This document shows positions 9,858 to 15,305 of a DNA stretch of 15,305 nucleotides, piece by piece. The stretch comes from Caldilineaceae bacterium (lineage in GTDB: Bacteria; Chloroflexota; Anaerolineae; Caldilineales; Caldilineaceae), in the NCBI GenBank assembly GCA_014879855.1, contig JACSRH010000305.1:1-15305 (forward strand), written 5' to 3'. The notes beneath the pieces were generated by a model that was not told where the DNA came from, did no database searches, and saw only the letters and a list, made by a program, of their open reading frames with translations. The translations under genes and the position numbers were made by a program. Numbering within the stretch: position 1 is the first letter of the stretch; each line of letters starts with the position of its first letter.

Positions 9858-12488
9858 TCAGCACTGTTTTGTACTTTTGCGGTACTGCTGGGGCGATTTG
9901 CCGGTTTCGCGGTGAAAAACGCGCACAAAGTAGGCCGGATCATTAAAGCCGACCCGCGCGCCTATTTCAGTGACATTGTGCTGGGTGGCCAGCAACAATT
10001 TTTGCGCCTGCAAGATGCGATAGCGGTTGAGAAATTGCCAAGGGGTCATGCCTGTCTCTTTGCGAAAGATGCGTGACACATAATCGTCGCTCACTTGCAT
10101 GACATGGGCAATCTCTTCGCGTGTCATGTTCGAGGTATAGTGCTCAACCATGTAGGCGGCGATGCGTCCCGGCAAGTCAGACGTATGACGCAGCACACTG
10201 TGGAGGATGCGCTCCAGCGCTTCCGGCCCATGCATCTCTGCGACCGCGGCTTCGGGGGGCGATGGTGGCGTCTGCGGCGGCGCTAACGGCAATTCAATGT
10301 AGCAGATCGTACCGTGTCCCGATTGGCTTTCCAAGTGGAGCGCACCAGCATGAAGCTGAATGATATGCTGCGCAACCCTTAGCCCCAGCCCAACGCCAAA
10401 CCGCCGGTTGTCCAGGTCGTCTTCGCCTTCATCCCATAAGGTCAGCGACGCATTAAGTTGCTGCTGTTGCGCACGCAGCATACCGCGCCCGGTGTCCTCC
10501 ACCCAGATCTGCAGCGCGCGATCTTTCTCGGCCGCGCGCAGGGTGATGTGCCCGGCCTGCGTGTTCTTTTCGGCATTGTGCAGGAGGTTGAGCAGCACCT
10601 GGCGGAGACGCAGCGGGTCCGCGTAAAGTTCGGGCAACTGCATGGGAAGTTCCAGCCGCCACTGCACTGCCTGGTTTTGGCGGCAGCCGGCCATGCTGTT
10701 GAAGATGTCGGTGAGTAAGCTGTGGCTGTCGATCACTTCCGGCATGATTTCGAGCGCGCCGATCTCTGCCAGCGACAGATTTAGCAGATCATCGATGAGC
10801 CGCACCAGATGCTGCCCGCTGCGTTCGATCTGATGGACGTCGTGCATCAATTCCTTTGGCATTGCAGCGTGATAGGGGCTGCTCTCGCTCAATGCCGCCT
10901 GGCTGTAGCCGAGGATGACATTGAGCGGCGCGCGCAGTTCGTGGCTCATATTGGCGAGCAGCCGCGTCTTGAGATGGTTGGCGCGCTCAGCTTCGGCGCG
11001 CGCACTCAGCGCTTCAGCGTACAACTGTGCATTGCGCATGGCGATGCCCAGCTCATCGGCTAAAGCTTGCAGCGCGTCCAGGTCGGCCTGGGTGTGCCGG
11101 CGGAGTTCCCAACTGTGCACGTCCAGCACGCCCAGAATTTTCCTTCCCAGCCGTATCGGCGCCGCCACTCGCGTGCGTGTCGCGGTTGCCGCGTCGTCGC
11201 CCTGGCCCGCGCTGAACCGTTGTGCGTCAGGCACATATACGGGGCGATTGGACAAAAGCGACTTCCCCAATATTCCGGCCTCCGCCAAGCGATAACGGAT
11301 GCATTCTCCATCCTTTGCAGCGGGGAGATGTTGGAGCAGTGACTGGCTTTCATCTTCCCACAAAAAAACCTGCACCTCGTCGTAGCCATAATTGGTGCGG
11401 ATCAGCTCGGAGATCTCACGCATGAGCGTCTCGCCATCCAGGATCGAACCAATGCGCCGGTTGATCTCCAGGCTGGTCTGCAACTGGATCAGACGTCGCT
11501 CCTCCTGGCGACGATTGACGCCAACCAGCCGGCTGGGCACGTCCGCAATTGCCACGAGTTTTGCCAACGCCACCTCCGCCACATTGGCGGCCGTGACCAA
11601 CTGTGGAGAATAATCAAAGTGGGGAGGCAGCGGCGCACCGGACGCGGCCAGACAGGCGAGCCGCAGCGCCTCGGTCGCCAGATGCGCCGCAGAAGTGGCG
11701 ACAGTCGCCGCCATTTCGCCGCGGGCGATTGCTGCAATCGCCAACGGGTCCCCGTTGATGCCGACGACGATGGCTCCCTGTGCCAACAGATGATGCTGAC
11801 GATACACGTCACGCCCAACCAGCGCCAGCGTATCAGACAGACCAAAGATGCCGTCAAACGGATCGTGTGCGCCGCCTGCAAGATTGTCCGCAGCGAGATC
11901 ACCTGCCGCCAAGCCAGCGCAAGCAGCCTGCAACGTTTCAAATGCCCCTGCCCGATCCCAGGGCGCTGGCATGTGGACGGTATGCATCCCGGGGTGCTCG
12001 GCAAATACGTCGTAAGCGGCTTGCAGACGGCTGCTGCAACTTTCTTTGGTGGCGCCGGCGCGCCCGCCCAGAATCAGCACCTGGCCGCGCCCACCGATGC
12101 GTTGCGTCAGATATTCGCACGCAAGACGGGCGGATTGGTAAAGGCTGCGCGGCTTGGTAAAGCGAGGATGATCGACCGAGCGCTCGTGCAGCGAAATAAC
12201 AGGCAGATGGTTGTCCAGCAACTGGTAGATCAGCGGCATGGCAAACGGCACCGCGATCAGCGCGCCCAGTTCGAGCGTCAGGATTTCCTCAACCTTGGCC
12301 GCGTAATCGTGGATGTCGGCAATAAACTCGATGTCCACCAATTCGATGTCAGGATAGAGGGGCCATTCGGGCGTCGCGTCCGTCCGGCCGCGCGGCCGGA
12401 CGGCGAGCTGCCAGATCGTCTCACGCACTTCGACCCAGTAGGGGTCAGCGGAATCGGCCAAGAGGCCAATACGAATCATGTCAGGCAT
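9858..12488 (-). CDS. Hybrid regulator: periplasmic-binding-like sensor, GAF, histidine kinase, AraC DNA-binding domain
   Basis: An 876-residue cytoplasmic regulator. Residues 5-310 resemble a LacI/RbsB-type sugar-binding domain (IRIGLLADSADPYWVEV, QVLILGGRAG, FDGIFGLSDTLAL, AIVVGINGDP). Residues 330-490 are a GAF domain (IGSILDGETLMREISELI to LGVLDVHSW), then a short coiled coil (488-508). The HisKA dimerisation domain has ANMSHELRAPLN with phospho-His516. The HATPase has N-box Asn638 (NLLHNAEKNT), VEDTGRGM (663-670) and FGVGLGL (697-703). Residues 770-876 are an AraC domain with two helix-turn-helices (MTREEIAHVMQVSDDYVSRI; NVTEIGARVGFNDPAYFVRV). No signal peptide, membrane helix or receiver domain is present. 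The start (ATG at 12488, or the one at 12479) has no obvious ribosome-binding site. It probably senses a sugar and regulates the adjacent transporter/melA genes; the targets are inferred from position. Confidence 0.9.
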   Translation of the reverse strand: MPDMIRIGLLADSADPYWVEVRETIWQLAVRPRGRTDATPEWPLYPDIELVDIEFIADIHDYAAKVEEILTLELGALIAVPFAMPLIYQLLDNHLPVISLHERSVDHPRFTKPRSLYQSARLACEYLTQRIGGRGQVLILGGRAGATKESCSSRLQAAYDVFAEHPGMHTVHMPAPWDRAGAFETLQAACAGLAAGDLAADNLAGGAHDPFDGIFGLSDTLALVGRDVYRQHHLLAQGAIVVGINGDPLAIAAIARGEMAATVATSAAHLATEALRLACLAASGAPLPPHFDYSPQLVTAANVAEVALAKLVAIADVPSRLVGVNRRQEERRLIQLQTSLEINRRIGSILDGETLMREISELIRTNYGYDEVQVFLWEDESQSLLQHLPAAKDGECIRYRLAEAGILGKSLLSNRPVYVPDAQRFSAGQGDDAATATRTRVAAPIRLGRKILGVLDVHSWELRRHTQADLDALQALADELGIAMRNAQLYAEALSARAEAERANHLKTRLLANMSHELRAPLNVILGYSQAALSESSPYHAAMPKELMHDVHQIERSGQHLVRLIDDLLNLSLAEIGALEIMPEVIDSHSLLTDIFNSMAGCRQNQAVQWRLELPMQLPELYADPLRLRQVLLNLLHNAEKNTQAGHITLRAAEKDRALQIWVEDTGRGMLRAQQQQLNASLTLWDEGEDDLDNRRFGVGLGLRVAQHIIQLHAGALHLESQSGHGTICYIELPLAPPQTPPSPPEAAVAEMHGPEALERILHSVLRHTSDLPGRIAAYMVEHYTSNMTREEIAHVMQVSDDYVSRIFRKETGMTPWQFLNRYRILQAQKLLLATQHNVTEIGARVGFNDPAYFVRVFHRETGKSPQQYRKSTKQC

Positions 12489-12492
12489 GGGA

Positions 12493-12522
12493 TTGGCACT
12501 GGAAAAGGCAAAAGGCTACAAT
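12493..12522 (+). promoter_or_regulatory. Sigma70-like promoter for the DapA-family gene
   Basis: TTGGCA at 12493-12498 (5 of 6 to TTGACA) and TACAAT at 12517-12522 (5 of 6 to TATAAT) are separated by 18 nt. Transcription would start near 12529 and leave a leader of about 84 nt before the ATG at 12613. The -35 box begins only five bases from the start codon of the divergent regulator gene. The interrupted palindrome AATCA-AAA-TGATT (12520-12532) overlaps the -10 and start region and is a candidate operator. Based on sequence match only. Confidence 0.5.
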
Positions 12523-12612
12523 CAAAATGATTTTCCTGAGTTCTAGTAGAGGATGCGACCAATCATAGCGATTTCGACGCGGTCCGTCAAAGCCAGTTTT
12601 GAGGAGATTTCC

Positions 12613-13503
12613 ATGCAAGGAACATTACACGGCGTATTGGCGCCTGTGCTCACCCCGATGAATGACGACCTTAGCCCCGCCACCGAAAAGTGGATCGCCT
12701 TTTGTAAGCAGTTGTTGGCCGATGGTTGCACCGGGTTGGCGCCCTTTGGCACGACCAGTGAAGCCAACTCGTTAGGATTGGACGAGCGCATGGCGATGTT
12801 GGAGGCGCTGGTGGCCGCCGGCGTCCCCGCCGCCAAGTTGATGCCTGGCGTCGGCATGTGCGCAATTCCTGATACGGTGAAACTTTCGGCCCAGGCAGCG
12901 CGCCTTGGCTGCGGCGGTGTGTTGCTGCTGCCGCCCTTCTACTACAAGGGGGTGAGCGATGAGGGCATCTTCCGCGCTGTGGCCGAAGTCATCGAGCGCG
13001 TCGGCGATGCACGGCTCAAGGTATACGTTTACAATATCCCGCCGATCGCGGTCGTTGGCTACTCGCTGGCGGTGATCGAACGGCTGCTCAGCGCCTACCC
13101 CGCCACCGTCGTGGGCATGAAGGACAGCTCCGGCGACTGGGCGTATCAGAAGTCCGTGTTCGAAGCCTTCCCTCAGTTTGATGTTTTCACCGGCTCCGAG
13201 CGTTATCTGCTCGCCAACCTGCGGCTGGGCGGCGTCGGCACGATCAGCGCGATGGCCAATGTCATTCCAGACAAAATCCGTTTTCTCTACGACAACTATC
13301 TGGCCGCCAACGCGGATGAGGTGCAGGAGCGTCTCGATCGCTTCCGCGCCGCCACGCGCGACTACGCTGCGATTCCCGCGCTCAAGCAGATCCTGGCGAC
13401 GCGCACCGGCGACCGCGGCTGGCTCACCCTGCGCCCGCCGCTGACCAGCCTGGACGAAGGCGCGACCCAAGCGATGCTTGCCAAGTTTGCCGCCGCGCAG
13501 TAA
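12613..13503 (+). CDS. DapA/NanA-family (dihydrodipicolinate synthase-like) aldolase/lyase
   Basis: A 296-residue TIM-barrel Schiff-base lyase of the DHDPS/N-acetylneuraminate lyase superfamily. N-terminal GVLAPVLTPMNDD is the usual first strand. FGTTSE (45-50) is the pyruvate-carboxylate-binding motif (GTTGE in DapA). VYVYNIPP contains the catalytic Tyr140, and VGMKDSSGD contains the Schiff-base Lys170. GGVGTISAMANV (206-217) closes the barrel. The reaction is presumably condensation or cleavage involving pyruvate; the partner could be a keto-sugar acid or semialdehyde and is not determined by what I can see. The ATG at 12613 is chosen because GAGGAG lies six bases upstream; an in-frame ATG at 12553 would add 20 atypical residues. 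It diverges from the kinase/AraC gene and probably shares an operon with the downstream oxidoreductase. Confidence 0.9.
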   Translation: MQGTLHGVLAPVLTPMNDDLSPATEKWIAFCKQLLADGCTGLAPFGTTSEANSLGLDERMAMLEALVAAGVPAAKLMPGVGMCAIPDTVKLSAQAARLGCGGVLLLPPFYYKGVSDEGIFRAVAEVIERVGDARLKVYVYNIPPIAVVGYSLAVIERLLSAYPATVVGMKDSSGDWAYQKSVFEAFPQFDVFTGSERYLLANLRLGGVGTISAMANVIPDKIRFLYDNYLAANADEVQERLDRFRAATRDYAAIPALKQILATRTGDRGWLTLRPPLTSLDEGATQAMLAKFAAAQ

Positions 13504-13510
13504 AGGATAG

Positions 13511-13587
13511 CACGCGGATGACGCGGATGACGCGGATAATTACGGATTGATTATCCGCGCCAATCCGCCCCATCCGCGTCATCTGCG
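13511..13587. repeat. CGCGGATGA tandem units forming a large hairpin
   Basis: Tandem 9-bp units CGCGGATGA (13513-13521, 13522-13530) and CGCGGATAA (13531-13539) are followed by their complement. CGCGGATAAT (13531-13540) pairs perfectly with ATTATCCGCG (13550-13559) around a 9-nt loop. CGCGGATGACGCGGAT (13513-13528) pairs with 13572-13587 at 15 of 16 positions. The result is a two-tier stem-loop. It lacks a T-tract, so it is more like a REP-type intergenic element than a terminator. It ends eight bases before the ribosome-binding site of the next gene. Confidence 0.75.
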
Positions 13588-13605
13588 TTCGATTGGGAGG
13601 TGCTT

Positions 13606-14670
13606 ATGCAAACTCAATTTCTCATCTATGGCGCCAACGGCTACACCGGCGCGTTGATCGCACGCATCGCCGTCGAACAGGGGATGCGCCCGATCCTCGC
13701 CGGGCGCAATGCCGCGCAGGTGGCCGCGCTCGCCGCGCAGCTTGACCTGCCCTACCGCATCGCCGCGCTCGACGACGCGGCCGCGCTCGACGCGCTCTTG
13801 CAGGGGGTGACCGTCGTGCTGCACTGCGCTGGCCCCTTTGTCCACACCGCCGCGCCGATGGTGGACGCCTGTCTGCGCCACCACGTGCATTACCTGGACA
13901 TCACTGGCGAGATTGCCGTCTTCGAAGCGTTGGCCGCTCGCTACGATGAGGCCAAGCGCGCCGGCGTGATGCTGCTGCCGGGCGCCGGCTTTGATGTCGC
14001 ACCGTCGGATTGTCTCGCCGCTCACCTGGCGCGGCGTCTGCCCACCGCGACTCGCTTGTTGCTGGGCATCCGCGCGCTGGGGAAGCTCTCGCGTGGGACC
14101 GCAATCACGGGTCTCGAAGCGCTGGTGCGCGGCGAGGGTGGGCTGGTGCGCAAGCAGGGCGAATTGCAGCCTGTACCTGTCGCGTGGAAAACGCGCGCCA
14201 TCGATTTTGGCAAGGGACCGCGCACTGCCGTCTGCATGCCGTGGGGTGATGTCGCCACTGCCTACTATAGCACCGGCATTCCCGACATCGAAGTCTATAT
14301 GACCTTCCCGCCCGCGACGGTGCAGGCGATGAAAATGAGCCAATATCTGGGTTGGCTGCTGCGTGCGCCCGGCGTCGCCAGTTTGCTCAAGCGTCGCATC
14401 CGCGCCGGCGCGCCCGGCCCGACCGACGCAGAGCGTGCGGCCGGCGCCAGCCTGTTGTGGGGCTGCGTCGAGGATGAGGCTGGCCACGCCGTCGAAGCGC
14501 GGCTGCGCACGCCGGAAGGCTACACGCTCACCGCATTGGCGTCGTTGCTGATCGTGCGCAAGGTGCTGGCTGGGCAGGCCAAGCCGGGGTATCAGACGCC
14601 GAGCAGCGCCTTCGGGCCGGATCTGATCCTCGAAATCGAAGGCGTCGAACGGTGCGATGTGGACAGTTAG
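13606..14670 (+). CDS. Saccharopine dehydrogenase-like NAD(P)-binding oxidoreductase
   Basis: A 354-residue cytoplasmic protein of the saccharopine dehydrogenase / trans-acting enoyl reductase family. The N-terminal Rossmann motif is YGANGYTG (8-15), followed by ILAGRN (30-35), where Arg suggests NADP preference. Family blocks are HCAGPF (73-78), YLDITGE (96-102) and LLPGAGFDVAPSD (123-135). A C-terminal QTPSSAFGPDLI (330-341) is typical of the family. The substrate is unknown; relatives include saccharopine reductases and lipid-linked enoyl reductases. The ATG at 13606 is preceded by GGGAGG with a 5-nt spacer and is preferred over the in-frame GTG at 13600, which lies within the ribosome-binding site region. 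It lies 102 nt after the DapA-like gene in the same direction across the CGCGGATGA hairpin, and a strong terminator follows, so these two genes may form one operon. Confidence 0.88.
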   Translation: MQTQFLIYGANGYTGALIARIAVEQGMRPILAGRNAAQVAALAAQLDLPYRIAALDDAAALDALLQGVTVVLHCAGPFVHTAAPMVDACLRHHVHYLDITGEIAVFEALAARYDEAKRAGVMLLPGAGFDVAPSDCLAAHLARRLPTATRLLLGIRALGKLSRGTAITGLEALVRGEGGLVRKQGELQPVPVAWKTRAIDFGKGPRTAVCMPWGDVATAYYSTGIPDIEVYMTFPPATVQAMKMSQYLGWLLRAPGVASLLKRRIRAGAPGPTDAERAAGASLLWGCVEDEAGHAVEARLRTPEGYTLTALASLLIVRKVLAGQAKPGYQTPSSAFGPDLILEIEGVERCDVDS

Positions 14671-14684
14671 TCAGGAGCGCACGC

Positions 14685-14731
14685 CACAAAAAAGCACGAA
14701 GAATCGTCAGGACTCTTCGTGCTTTTTTGTG
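14685..14731. terminator. Bidirectional intrinsic terminator
   Basis: A perfect 18-bp inverted repeat (CACAAAAAAGCACGAAGA at 14685-14702, its complement at 14714-14731) encloses an 11-nt loop. The GCACGAAGA core has six A on one side and six T on the other, so each strand gives a hairpin followed by a U-run. It sits between the convergent oxidoreductase (ends 14670) and carbamoyltransferase (ends 14759) genes and should stop transcription from both directions. Confidence 0.92.
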
Positions 14732-14758
14732 AAACTATGGAAATGGCGCAAGTGCTTC

Positions 14759-15305
14759 TTAGCGCATCGTCAGCGCCATCACTGCCTTTTGCGCGTGCAG
14801 GCGATTTTCTGCTTCGTCATAGACGACGGACTGCGGGCCGTCGATCACGCCGTCGGTCACCTCGATATTGCGGTCGGCAGGCAGGCAGTGCATGTAGATG
14901 GCGTTCGGATTGGCCAACGCCATCCGTCGCTCGTCGGTGATCCAATTCGTGTACTTCTTGCCGATGGCCGCGCTCTCCGCGTTGTCCGACGTAGTGAGCA
15001 GCGCGCCCCAGCTCTTAGGATAGACAATATCGGCGTCCTTAAAGCCGGCGTCGAAATCGTCGAGCACCTCAAAGCTGCCGCCGTGCCTGCGCACGTTGTC
15101 CTTGGCCTGCTGCTCGATGTCGGGCATCAATTTGTATTCTGGCGGGCGGGTCAGGCGCACATTCATGCCAAAACGCGTCATCTGCAGGATCAGGCTTTGC
15201 GGCACCGAGATCGGCTTCTGGTAGCTGCTCGCATACGCCCAGCTCACGTTGATCGTCTTGCCGCGCGGGTCGCCCACCTTCTCGATGATCGTCATCAGGT
15301 CGGCC
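14759..15305 (-). CDS. Knotted carbamoyltransferase (N-acetylornithine/YgeW type), 3' part
   Basis: C-terminal portion of an aspartate/ornithine carbamoyltransferase-superfamily enzyme; the frame is open to the window edge (codons for Ala-Asp-Leu precede the first internal Met), so the N-terminal carbamoyl-phosphate domain is missing. Visible are ADLMTI at the interdomain hinge, the second-domain strand TINVSWAYA, and SYQKPISVPQS, a Pro-containing loop in place of the usual OTCase 'DxNNVANS'. This loop marks the knotted branch (N-acetylornithine or N-succinylornithine carbamoyltransferase, YgeW). The active-site block is MHCLPADRN, and the final helix contains ENRLHAQKAVM. The reaction is transfer of a carbamoyl group to an (acetyl)ornithine-like amine, as in arginine synthesis. 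The exact acceptor is not determinable here. It is convergent with the oxidoreductase gene and ends at the shared terminator. Confidence 0.85.
   Translation of the reverse strand, partial: ADLMTIIEKVGDPRGKTINVSWAYASSYQKPISVPQSLILQMTRFGMNVRLTRPPEYKLMPDIEQQAKDNVRRHGGSFEVLDDFDAGFKDADIVYPKSWGALLTTSDNAESAAIGKKYTNWITDERRMALANPNAIYMHCLPADRNIEVTDGVIDGPQSVVYDEAENRLHAQKAVMALTMR

Noticed and set aside
11619..12530. 303-codon plus-strand open frame opposite the sensor domain of the regulator
   Set aside because: Overlaps well-supported domain sequence on the minus strand and shows no motif; shadow of high GC third positions.
13511..13587. CRISPR-like or tandem repeat array
   Set aside because: The units are 9 bp, without regular spacers, and fold on themselves; this is a palindromic intergenic element, not a CRISPR array.
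13579..14487. 302-codon minus-strand open frame opposite the saccharopine-dehydrogenase-like gene
   Set aside because: The plus-strand gene has a strong ribosome-binding site and family motifs; the minus frame begins inside it and lacks any.

Overview
The window is GC-rich, densely coded bacterial DNA. It most resembles a filamentous Chloroflexota genome (Caldilineae/Anaerolineae-like). This rests on the style of the solute-binding lipoprotein (Ala/Pro/Glu-rich linker after the lipobox), a cytoplasmic binding-protein/GAF/histidine-kinase/AraC fusion, a knotted carbamoyltransferase, and intergenic CGCGGATGA-type and GA/CT-rich repeats. The taxonomic call is inference; no marker gene is present.

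Minus strand, read from right to left (12488 down to 7), carries what looks like one functional island for oligosaccharide use. It starts with a large regulator (periplasmic-binding-like domain + GAF + histidine kinase + AraC DNA-binding domain). Next come a stand-alone receiver protein with Glu in place of the phospho-accepting Asp, an OppD-type ATPase, a 741-residue family 5 solute-binding lipoprotein, OppB- and OppC-type permeases, an OppF-type ATPase, a small Tic20/DUF4870-like membrane protein, and finally a GH4 alpha-galactosidase (MelA). The transporter is of the 'oligopeptide' class by homology. Its operon partner is a near-canonical MelA, so the substrate is more plausibly an alpha-galactoside (melibiose/raffinose type), as in the agp system of Sinorhizobium and the sugar-binding 'Opp' proteins of Thermotoga. 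The proposed logic is that the importer brings in the galactoside, MelA cleaves it in the cytoplasm, and the regulator senses the sugar in the cytoplasm and controls the island.

Plus strand, diverging from the regulator at about 12490-12610 behind a good sigma70-like promoter, carries a DapA/NanA-family aldolase and a saccharopine-dehydrogenase-like oxidoreductase. They are separated by a strong hairpin made of CGCGGATGA repeats. A perfect 18-bp bidirectional terminator hairpin at 14685-14731 separates them from the convergent 3' part of a knotted carbamoyltransferase gene (N-acetylornithine/YgeW type), which runs off the right edge.

Most noteworthy are the receiver-less kinase/AraC fusion with a cytoplasmic sugar-binding sensor, and the adjacent Asp-to-Glu receiver. 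Together they may form a rewired split version of a hybrid two-component system. I saw no tRNA, rRNA, CRISPR array, insertion sequence or phage gene.
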